NCBI GenBank assembly: GCA_964434935.1
Contig: CAYSWS010000016.1
Span: forward strand, 1 to 20,118
Direction of reading: 5' to 3'
DNA: 20,118 nucleotides
From: CAYSWS01 sp964434935
Lineage (GTDB): Bacteria; Patescibacteriota; WWE3; UBA101185; UBA10185
Each line of letters begins with the position of its first letter. The first letter of the stretch is position 1. Positions 14,864 through 20,118 of this stretch are shown in pieces. The notes under the pieces are model-generated. The model saw nothing but the letters and a program-made list of their open reading frames with translations. It was not told where the DNA came from and did no database searches. Made by a program: the position numbers and the translations under genes.

Positions 14864-17235
14864 TCGTTGGTTATATTAAATCCGCTACTTATAACTTTTA
14901 GGCTATCTTTCCAGCTATCCTTGGTATCTACTTTGATGACATAATTATTTGCCGGTTCCAGATTTCCCGTTGCGTCGTCAGCTCTGAACATCAAAGTTGT
15001 GATACCGTCTTGCGGCAGAATGAAAGGACCAGCGTAAGACTCCCAATCAAAACCGTCACTTAGTGAATAATAAATATTTTTAATTCCAAGTCCGCTGAAG
15101 TCTTGCGCTGATAGTGTTATGAGGGGCAACTCGGAGAACCAGCCGTTGGTTTGTGCACCTTCAGTTGCGAGTGTTGTCAGCGGTGGGTTGGGATAAAGCT
15201 TTTCACCCAGAACGGCATAGTGTGATAAGTGCGTGGTCTCGGCGCTAAGTTTGTTATTGACGTGATCGATGATGGTGGGTAGCGGTTCCCATTTTTGTAG
15301 CAAAGGATCCCAGAAGAATATTTTTAAAGTATTTTGAGCCACTTTGGATAAGTCCAGATCAGCGAGATCTATGGTGAGAGTGACGCCACCATCCACGCTT
15401 ACTACATCCTCTTCGTAATGATCCTTACCGGTTATCGAAAAAGAAGTGTTTTCTATGTATTCAAGTTCATATTGGGAGAAAGGAATATAGGGTTTGAAAA
15501 AGTTGATCAGGGAAGCGGTAAACAAATTACTCTCAAAATCGTGCAGATCAAATTCTATGGTTTTATTTTCCAAGGCCAAGGTAGTTGGTGTTGGTCCCCC
15601 GGAGATATAAATGTTGACTCGGGGCAGAGTTCTCTCCCATAAATACTGGCTGGAAGTGCCTGAGTGCTCCCCTGCCGTATCCTGCCAAGAATAGGAGGCC
15701 CACGGGTCTTGGTTGTAAGGATCTTGCCAGGAGAAGGGGTCTACCAGCCCATCCGGGTAATCATTATCGAACATAACACTGAAGTGAAGGTGAGGTCCGG
15801 TAGTTCGTCCGGACATGCCTACTTTTCCCAGCACGGTGCTGTAGTCAACCCAGACCGGATCGTCTCCTTCTGAAACGACCAGATCTTCACTTTGCATATG
15901 CATATAAGTGGTTTGGTAGCCGTTTTGGTGATCTATCCTAATAGAGTATCCGCACCAACTACAGGAATAGTAGCTGGCCAGACCCGGCGCGGATGCCAGC
16001 ACTTCGCTTCCATAAGGCAGAGCAAAATCGATACCGTTGTGGGAGCTGTAAAAGTCAGTGTAAATGTTGTCGTGGAATCCGAAAAAGTTCGCAGTAGTAT
16101 CTTGGAACATAGCCGGTTCGGGATGCAAAGTATAACCAAGCAGAGGATACTGATGGTCGAAGTAGGCTGTGATCTTGTCCAGCAGCTCATTCTCTGATGT
16201 ATTTGCCCAGGGTATTCTTAGGAATTTGTTTTCGACCATTGTCTGCTGAGGGATGGAGAGACTATACAAGCCGTCTGTTTGTGTGCTCATAAAGATCCTG
16301 GCCGGATAGGAAAATAATAATGCAGAGTCATTAATGGCTTGGCCGGGATCCAAGCCGGTGCTGAACCAACTTTCACCTTTATCATAAGAAACCATAAATT
16401 CGTAAGTTTGGTTGGCTAGGTCTATTTTTTGAGCATAGATAGTGTTTTTGAAGCCCACCATTCCTCCCACCGAAAAACCCGCCCAGCTGCTCAAAGGCTG
16501 CCAGGTTACGCCCAAATCATCAGATCTAAACAGCCCACGGTTGTTGTTCGTGCCGGCCAACACCAAGGAGCCCTCTATAGAAAATGAACTGATTTGTTGC
16601 CCGTAAAGGGGCTCAACTTTCTGCCAGGACGCTCCCAGATCGGTAGATTTGTATACTGTAGTGGGAGTAGATACCAAGACCAGGTTTCCCTCAGCCCTAA
16701 TATGAGTAATGTTTGGGCCTGTCCAGCCGGAGCCATCACCGATCTTCTGCTGCCAGGTTTGCCCGTTATCGGAGGAAAGCCACAAACCGTGACTATAGCC
16801 GCCCATAAGCACATGGTTACCCACAGATTCGACCTGTGAACATGAAAAATCAGGTCCGGTGTGGTAAAAAGTATCTCCACCGTCAAGTGAAACGAACAAA
16901 CCCAGCTCGCTGTCGACCCTATAATAAGTACAGATAAAAATGGAGCTACTGTTGGCCGCTACGTCTGTTATTCCCCGGCCTGAAAGCCCTGGTCTTTCCC
17001 AGGTCTGTCCCAGATCTTGGCTGAAGAAAAGACCATTATAAGGGTAGTTCCAGGCTCTGGCATCGAATTCTCCGACCATGACACCGTGAGGTAAAACTAA
17101 AACTGAAGATGTTCGTTGGGAGTTGATAGGAGTTTTTACTAGCGCGCCCTCATCCGAAGCTATGGCTGTTAAGTTTAATATGTGCCCTGTTAAAACCGCA
17201 GTCATTAATGTGCAGTAGATTTTGAAGGCGCGCAT
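14860..17235 (-). CDS. Secreted M23 metallopeptidase with Asp-box (BNR) propeller
   Basis: The 791-residue protein begins with a signal peptide (basic start, hydrophobic core, A-I-A cleavage near residue 26; no lipobox). Six Asp-boxes of form SxDxGxTW follow at 72-79, 116-123, 154-161, 197-204, 238-245 and 283-290, spaced 38-45 residues, indicating a beta-propeller. Residues about 390-500 are an M23 (LytM) domain with zinc ligands His399 and Asp403 (HNGID), His446, and His482/His484 (PHLHF), all present, so it should be active, probably on peptidoglycan peptides. Residues 640-676 (ending HLSHYAVLG) and 685-770 (AQDFSGLGIKN, YAGPF, DDATGN) are Ig/OmpL47-like modules. It is likely a cell-surface or secreted envelope enzyme. 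It is divergent from the small-gene cassette. Confidence 0.9.
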   Translation of the reverse strand: MRAFKIYCTLMTAVLTGHILNLTAIASDEGALVKTPINSQRTSSVLVLPHGVMVGEFDARAWNYPYNGLFFSQDLGQTWERPGLSGRGITDVAANSSSIFICTYYRVDSELGLFVSLDGGDTFYHTGPDFSCSQVESVGNHVLMGGYSHGLWLSSDNGQTWQQKIGDGSGWTGPNITHIRAEGNLVLVSTPTTVYKSTDLGASWQKVEPLYGQQISSFSIEGSLVLAGTNNNRGLFRSDDLGVTWQPLSSWAGFSVGGMVGFKNTIYAQKIDLANQTYEFMVSYDKGESWFSTGLDPGQAINDSALLFSYPARIFMSTQTDGLYSLSIPQQTMVENKFLRIPWANTSENELLDKITAYFDHQYPLLGYTLHPEPAMFQDTTANFFGFHDNIYTDFYSSHNGIDFALPYGSEVLASAPGLASYYSCSWCGYSIRIDHQNGYQTTYMHMQSEDLVVSEGDDPVWVDYSTVLGKVGMSGRTTGPHLHFSVMFDNDYPDGLVDPFSWQDPYNQDPWASYSWQDTAGEHSGTSSQYLWERTLPRVNIYISGGPTPTTLALENKTIEFDLHDFESNLFTASLINFFKPYIPFSQYELEYIENTSFSITGKDHYEEDVVSVDGGVTLTIDLADLDLSKVAQNTLKIFFWDPLLQKWEPLPTIIDHVNNKLSAETTHLSHYAVLGEKLYPNPPLTTLATEGAQTNGWFSELPLITLSAQDFSGLGIKNIYYSLSDGFDWESYAGPFILPQDGITTLMFRADDATGNLEPANNYVIKVDTKDSWKDSLKVISSGFNITND

Positions 17236-17253
17236 ATATTCTAATTACCATTG

Positions 17254-17262
17254 TGGTATAAT
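17254..17262 (+). promoter_or_regulatory. Extended -10 promoter of the three-gene cassette
   Basis: TGGTATAAT is a perfect TGn-extended -10. Transcription would start near 17269, giving a leader of about 54 nt before the ATG at 17323. No -35 match lies 17 nt upstream, as is common with extended -10 promoters. Its position also rules out the GTG at 17251 as a start codon for the first gene. Confidence 0.65.
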
Positions 17263-17310
17263 TTGCACAATTGCTTATCCTCTATTTACAATAGGAAATA
17301 CTTACAAATA

Positions 17311-17317
17311 AAGGAGG
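17311..17317 (+). promoter_or_regulatory. Strong Shine-Dalgarno deciding the 17323 start
   Basis: AAGGAGG stands 5 nt before the ATG at 17323. The open frame extends 24 codons further upstream, but that extension would overlap the promoter. Confidence 0.7.
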
Positions 17318-17322
17318 AAGAG

Positions 17323-17565
17323 ATGTCAGTAGAGGCCAGGGACCTGTTAAACAAGTGTTTTTCAGACATCATGGAACGTGGTCCGTTGTTAGTGCTGGTC
17401 GATGATAACCCGCCGGAAGTTTTGGAGGGGGAAACACCAAGCGATGGAAAATGTGCCGTTAGGTTCACTCTGGGAAAAAGAGTTTTAATTGAACTCCAAC
17501 CGGATGAACTGGATACTACCCCGGCCATGCACGATTTCACATCGTTCCTAGTAGCGTCATTTTGA
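17323..17565 (+). CDS. Small protein of unknown function, cassette gene 1
   Basis: This 80-residue protein is acidic in the middle, with a short N-terminal helix (EARDLLNKCFSDIME) followed by likely beta strands (PLLVLVDDN, CAVRFTLGKRVLIELQP). It has no signal peptide or membrane segment and no family I recognise. The start is fixed by a strong Shine-Dalgarno 5 nt upstream. Its stop codon overlaps the Shine-Dalgarno of the next gene, so the two are coupled. It is the first gene after an extended -10 promoter. Confidence 0.68.
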   Translation: MSVEARDLLNKCFSDIMERGPLLVLVDDNPPEVLEGETPSDGKCAVRFTLGKRVLIELQPDELDTTPAMHDFTSFLVASF

Positions 17566-17575
17566 GGAGGATACC

Positions 17576-17857
17576 GTGGAAGAAGACACAGGAGAAATGA
17601 TCGTTATGAGGACCAGGAAATCAAGGCTGATATTGATTCACGATCCTGTTCCAGAATCTATACTAAAGGTGAAGGAACAGTATGATCGGGACATGCACGA
17701 GCACATTCACAAATTTGTGGAGATCTCTGAAGCCAAAGCCTTTTTTGAAAAGCATTGTACGGAGGTAGTCTCAGTTGTAACCTCCAATCTTAATTGGGCG
17801 CTACAACTCCGCAGGCAATTTCCTAAACTGAACATTCAAGTTCTAACAAACGATTGA
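17576..17857 (+). CDS. Small protein of unknown function, cassette gene 2 (GTG start)
   Basis: This 93-residue protein starts with GTG, set by AGGAGG (17565-17570) at 5 nt. The visible pattern is a basic N-terminal strand (RKSRLILIHDP), a central helix rich in His, Asp and Glu (KEQYDRDMHEHIHKF) and a C-terminal strand-helix-strand (EVVSVVTSN, ALQLRRQFP, NIQVLTND). This is an alpha/beta arrangement reminiscent of half a receiver or Rossmann-like fold, but with no recognisable active site. I do not assign a function. It shares an mRNA with cassette gene 1. A long hairpin follows its stop codon before cassette gene 3. Confidence 0.66.
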   Translation: MEEDTGEMIVMRTRKSRLILIHDPVPESILKVKEQYDRDMHEHIHKFVEISEAKAFFEKHCTEVVSVVTSNLNWALQLRRQFPKLNIQVLTND

Positions 17858-17864
17858 CAGATCC

Positions 17865-17920
17865 AGGAGGGGATCTCGAAAAACGCTTAGAATATCAAGC
17901 AAATTTCGAAATCTCCTCCT
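17865..17920 (+). promoter_or_regulatory. Long intergenic hairpin carrying SD-like and anti-SD-like arms
   Basis: Arms 17865-17881 and 17904-17920 form a 17-bp stem with one G-U pair and one C-A mismatch. The loop contains a further GCTT/AAGC stem (17885-17888 with 17897-17900). The 5' arm starts AGGAGG and the 3' arm ends CTCCTCCT, like a 16S anti-SD tail. The TCTCCT in the 3' arm is also complementary to AGGAGA (17938-17943), the ribosome site of cassette gene 3. There is no T-run after the stem, so it is not a standard terminator. A role in setting translation of gene 3 is inference. Confidence 0.6.
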
Positions 17921-17950
17921 AAAACACCAATTCAAAAAGGAGAGTGTCCT

Positions 17951-18208
17951 ATGACAGGTTTTGAGGCATTGGATGTTTCAGATTGGGCCTGGTTCAGAAT
18001 AGCTAGGCAATGTCCGCTTCTTATTTCTCTGAACAATGTACCCGGTGTACTCAACAGAGTCATAGGAAAGGCCTACGAAGGTATAACCTTTTATCATCCC
18101 GGCTTTCCTGGGGGCAGCATTACTTTGGATGAGCTACATTTTTTGAGTTGTGCACCCATTCAAGACGGTATATTGAACATCCGCACCATACCTGTTCGAT
18201 TATCCTAA
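17951..18208 (+). CDS. Small protein of unknown function, cassette gene 3
   Basis: This 85-residue protein has aromatic- and Gly/Pro-rich segments (DWAWFRI, FYHPGFPGGS) and hydrophobic strands (PLLISLN, NIRTIPVRL), suggesting a small beta-rich globular fold. No signal peptide, membrane segment or known family is seen. The Shine-Dalgarno AAGGAGAG ends 6 nt before the ATG and can pair with the 3' arm of the upstream hairpin. A Rho-independent terminator begins 5 nt after the stop codon, closing the cassette. Confidence 0.66.
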   Translation: MTGFEALDVSDWAWFRIARQCPLLISLNNVPGVLNRVIGKAYEGITFYHPGFPGGSITLDELHFLSCAPIQDGILNIRTIPVRLS

Positions 18209-18213
18209 ACCAC

Positions 18214-18249
18214 AAGAGAGTCTCTTTAGCGGACAAGAAACTCTCTTTT
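18214..18249 (+). terminator. Rho-independent terminator of the small-gene cassette
   Basis: A 13-bp stem (18214-18226 with 18235-18247, one mismatch) with an 8-nt loop TAGCGGAC is followed by a short T-run. It separates the cassette from the polyamine gene, whose -10 element starts five bases after it. Confidence 0.75.
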
Positions 18250-18253
18250 ACTT

Positions 18254-18259
18254 TATAAT
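18254..18259 (+). promoter_or_regulatory. -10 element giving a leaderless polyamine-gene mRNA
   Basis: A perfect TATAAT ends 6 nt before the GTG start at 18266. The -35 position would fall inside the terminator stem and has no consensus match. No Shine-Dalgarno sequence is present, so a leaderless GTG-initiated mRNA is predicted. Confidence 0.5.
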
Positions 18260-18265
18260 CACTTT

Positions 18266-19582
18266 GTGACCAATCTTATCTCAATACTAAAATCGAAGAA
18301 CCCTGACCTCAAGGAGGCGGAGATAATAGGTATCCTTTACATTATTCACGCTAAAGAAAATCTGACCAACAGCGAACTTGTGCAAATGACGGGGCTTCCC
18401 AAGACCGTGCTCACGGAGTTCAAGAATTCAGCCGCTGACCTTTTGTCCAAAACAAAAAGCGATGAAATATCCCTCAGTCCTAAGGGTCTTGAAGCTTTAA
18501 GCGAGCTGGAACTCAAACCATATAAGTGGTCGCTGCTCTCGTTGGAGGATGAGCAGTTCGAACAAAGAATAAGCCAAATCAGACACAAGCACGAATTGGA
18601 CCCAAAACGGGAGTACGATCAGTATTTTGCTACTCCGGGATCTACTATTGGTAAAGCAAAAATACTTAATAGTAAGGGTTTAGTGCAGGGTAAGAACATT
18701 GCTTTGTTGGGCGATGATGATCTGGTGTCTTTGGCTCTGGGTATGATGTTTCCGGACCACAAGAACATAAAAGTGTTCGATATTGATGAGCGCGTACTGA
18801 ATGTGATAAATAAAGCCGCCAAGGACCTGGGCCTTGAGAAAACCACTACACAGCATTATGACATTAGAAAACCGTTACCGGCTACAGAGATGGAGAAATA
18901 TGATGTCGTACTGGTGGACCCGCCCTATACCAAAGCCGGAGCTCAGCTCTTCCTGCATAGATCCATAGAACTTCTGCGTAAAAGTAAAACCTTTGAAGGC
19001 AGTTATATCCTCCTCAACTTTGGCGCAGGATTTAAGAACCCTGAAATGGAAAGTAAGGTCCAAGAAGTGATCAACAACTTTGGTCTGGTCATCGAAGATA
19101 AGATAAACAAGTTCACCAGATATCATGGAGCAGAAACCGTAGGCAGTGCCAGTTCTATGTACGTGCTTAAGACCACACCCTTCACTTCAGTAGAAAAAAG
19201 CATACTTCCGCAGGAAATTTATACTTATGAAAAGACCGACACGGAGAAATTTCCCTACACCGATCATTACACCTTTAAGGTTACGCAAGTTCCGCGTCAG
19301 ATCTTAAATTCCAAGTCAAAGCTGCAAAAGATCTTTGGCGAGTTCTGCCGTATGCACAAGTTAAAAGTGGTCAATACCGTGGTCGATAAATTCAAGAATG
19401 GTGGCTACAGCTTAACTTACATACTTTCTTCTTCGAACCTGCTGGTGCACACTTGGCCGGAAAAAGGAGCCGTGCATATTGATCTGCTGATTTGTTCGCC
19501 TATTCATAATAAGGACCGGTTGGGAGAGAATTTGGCCAAACTTCTCAAGACAAAATATGTGGAAGTTAGGTGGATCGAATGA
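18266..19582 (+). CDS. Fusion of branched-chain polyamine synthase (BpsA/DUF43) and SpeD-type AdoMet decarboxylase
   Basis: The protein has 438 residues from GTG. Residues 1-80 are a winged helix (NLTNSELVQMTGL), as in archaeal BpsA. Residues about 120-310 are the class I methyltransferase-like BpsA core: GDDDLVSLALG at 149-159, DIDER at 172-176 and DPPYT at 218-222. BpsA transfers aminopropyl groups from decarboxylated AdoMet to the internal nitrogen of spermidine. Residues about 333-438 are a SpeD domain with HTWPE at 395-399. Ser382, Ser390, His395 and Cys410 match the spacing of Ser55, Ser63, His68 and Cys83 of the Thermotoga enzyme, but Glu-Ser-His is Ser389-Ser390-Asn391. It would couple substrate supply to use. 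The SpeD part could instead be neofunctionalised, for example to an ornithine or arginine decarboxylase. Confidence 0.82.
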   Translation: MTNLISILKSKNPDLKEAEIIGILYIIHAKENLTNSELVQMTGLPKTVLTEFKNSAADLLSKTKSDEISLSPKGLEALSELELKPYKWSLLSLEDEQFEQRISQIRHKHELDPKREYDQYFATPGSTIGKAKILNSKGLVQGKNIALLGDDDLVSLALGMMFPDHKNIKVFDIDERVLNVINKAAKDLGLEKTTTQHYDIRKPLPATEMEKYDVVLVDPPYTKAGAQLFLHRSIELLRKSKTFEGSYILLNFGAGFKNPEMESKVQEVINNFGLVIEDKINKFTRYHGAETVGSASSMYVLKTTPFTSVEKSILPQEIYTYEKTDTEKFPYTDHYTFKVTQVPRQILNSKSKLQKIFGEFCRMHKLKVVNTVVDKFKNGGYSLTYILSSSNLLVHTWPEKGAVHIDLLICSPIHNKDRLGENLAKLLKTKYVEVRWIE

Positions 19583-19591
19583 AGAACTGTC

Positions 19592-19640
19592 TTGACTAGA
19601 TTTGTGCGGGTTGATATCTTGCATTTAGCTTTTTTATAGT
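19592..19640 (+). promoter_or_regulatory. Two overlapping rRNA promoters
   Basis: Promoter 1 is TTGACT (19592-19597), 17 nt, TATCTT (19615-19620). Promoter 2 is TTGATA (19611-19616), 18 nt, TATAGT (19635-19640). The -10 of the first shares two bases with the -35 of the second. They lie between the polyamine gene and 16S rRNA; both predicted starts fall about 115-135 nt upstream of the mature 16S end. Confidence 0.6.
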
Positions 19641-19663
19641 GTATACATTCTTGTGTGTTCCAA

Positions 19664-19678
19664 TCCGATTTTTTCGGA
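19664..19678 (+). other. Small hairpin in the 16S leader
   Basis: TCCGA and TCGGA pair around a five-T loop, followed by AAATTTT. It is too short to be a confident terminator and lies inside the rRNA leader; it may be a processing or antitermination element. The rest of the leader is A/T-rich with no clear boxA. Confidence 0.3.
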
Positions 19679-19760
19679 AATTTTGCACATTTAAAACAAA
19701 ATAGCCATCAGTAATTTAATTAAAGAAATTTTAGAGATTCAAAAGGTGAAAAGAACGTTT

Positions 19761-20118
19761 TTTGTTGAGAATTTGATCCTGGTTCAGGGTGAACGCTAGC
19801 GGCGTGCCTAAAACATGCAAGTCGAACGCTGATTTATCAGCGTGGCGGACGGCTGAGTAACACGTAGGAATCCACCCCTTACTCGGGGATAACTTGGAGA
19901 AATCCTTGATAATACCCGATGTGGAGGCAACTCCAAAGATTTATCGGTAAGGGACGAGCCTGCGGCCTATCAGGTAGTTGGTGAGGTAAATGCTCACCAA
20001 GCCTATGACGGGTAGCTGATCTGAGAGGATGACCAGCCAGAAGGGCACTGAGACACGGGCCTTACTCCTACGGGAGGCAGCAGTGAGGAATATTGCGCAA
20101 TGGACGAAAGTCTGACGC
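19761..20118 (+). rRNA. rrs: 16S ribosomal RNA, 5' part
   Basis: From AGAATTTGATCCTGGTTCAG at 19768 the sequence follows bacterial 16S rRNA: the GCAAGTCGAACG region, GGCGGACGGCTGAGTAACACGT in the usual place, and the universal CTCCTACGGGAGGCAGCAG near 20068. The 5' end at about 19761 is set by comparison with Escherichia coli and may be off by several bases. The gene runs off the window. The 27F primer site has two changes (G to A at the fourth base, C to T at the sixteenth). No intron is seen in the visible part. The overall character suggests a Patescibacteria lineage. Confidence 0.96.

Noticed and set aside
17251..17322. Upstream extension of cassette gene 1 from a GTG at 17251
   Set aside because: It overlaps the TGGTATAAT promoter, so the mRNA would not contain it; the ATG at 17323 has an ideal Shine-Dalgarno.
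17865..17920. Reading the long hairpin as a Rho-independent terminator
   Set aside because: There is no T-run on either strand after the stem; A-rich sequence follows on the plus strand.
1..20118. Alternative genetic code with TGA as Gly, as in SR1/Gracilibacteria
   Set aside because: Several genes end at TGA exactly where the family or the next start codon expects it, and no gene has internal TGA.
1..20118. CRISPR arrays, insertion sequences, prophage genes, tRNA genes
   Set aside because: I saw no regularly spaced repeats, transposase or phage motifs, or cloverleaf-like sequence; gaps between genes are too short for most of these.

Overview
The window looks like a compact bacterial chromosome segment, most probably from the Candidate Phyla Radiation (Patescibacteria). 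The basis is tight gene packing (no gap over about 180 bases, many overlaps), short genes of unknown function, an archaeal-type ATP-dependent DNA ligase, and a divergent 16S rRNA 5' end with two mismatches to the standard 27F primer site. A WWE3/Katanobacteria-like lineage is my guess from memory of such 16S sequences, not a result. TGA behaves as a normal stop codon.

Layout. Bases 1-10826 are read on the minus strand. In transcription order (right to left) they hold a CaCA-type Ca2+/Na+ antiporter, a GT4 glycosyltransferase, a small unknown gene with a strong terminator, mutM, recF, a Fic-fold protein with a destroyed active site and a winged-helix tail, the ATP-dependent DNA ligase, a DUF4870-like membrane protein, two small soluble proteins, an unknown membrane protein, lgt, a two-helix membrane peptide, and a pair of divergent pentose-phosphate genes (rpiB-like and a truncated rpe-like). 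Bases 10856-14863 are plus strand: a Ca2+-type P-type ATPase, a HEPN/RnlA-like protein and mnmA, linked by overlapping reading frames. Bases 14860-17235 (minus) encode a large secreted Asp-box propeller fused to an M23 metallopeptidase. From 17254 on (plus) there is a cassette of three tiny unknown genes with its own promoter, an internal hairpin and a terminator, then a remarkable polyamine gene, then overlapping rRNA promoters and the first ~358 bases of 16S rRNA.

The most notable item is the 438-residue protein at 18266-19582. It reads as a complete branched-chain polyamine synthase (BpsA/DUF43: winged helix plus GDDD and DPPYT motifs) fused to a C-terminal SpeD (AdoMet decarboxylase) domain. 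All four residues for pyruvoyl self-processing are spaced exactly as in the family, but the canonical Glu-Ser-His around the cleavage site is Ser-Ser-Asn. It would put the maker and the user of decarboxylated AdoMet on one chain, although self-cleavage would cut that chain.

A second pattern is a split in translation initiation. Several housekeeping-type genes (mutM, ligase, glycosyltransferase, P-type ATPase, the polyamine fusion) have a -10-like hexamer ending 6-7 nt before the start codon and no Shine-Dalgarno (SD) sequence, which implies leaderless mRNAs. Most of the small unknown genes carry strong SD sequences. Functionally the window combines DNA repair (ligase, RecF, MutM), calcium export (antiporter and ATPase, divergent over 29 bp), tRNA thiolation, envelope functions (Lgt, glycosyltransferase, secreted peptidase) and polyamine synthesis. 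I see no CRISPR array, insertion sequence, prophage or tRNA gene.
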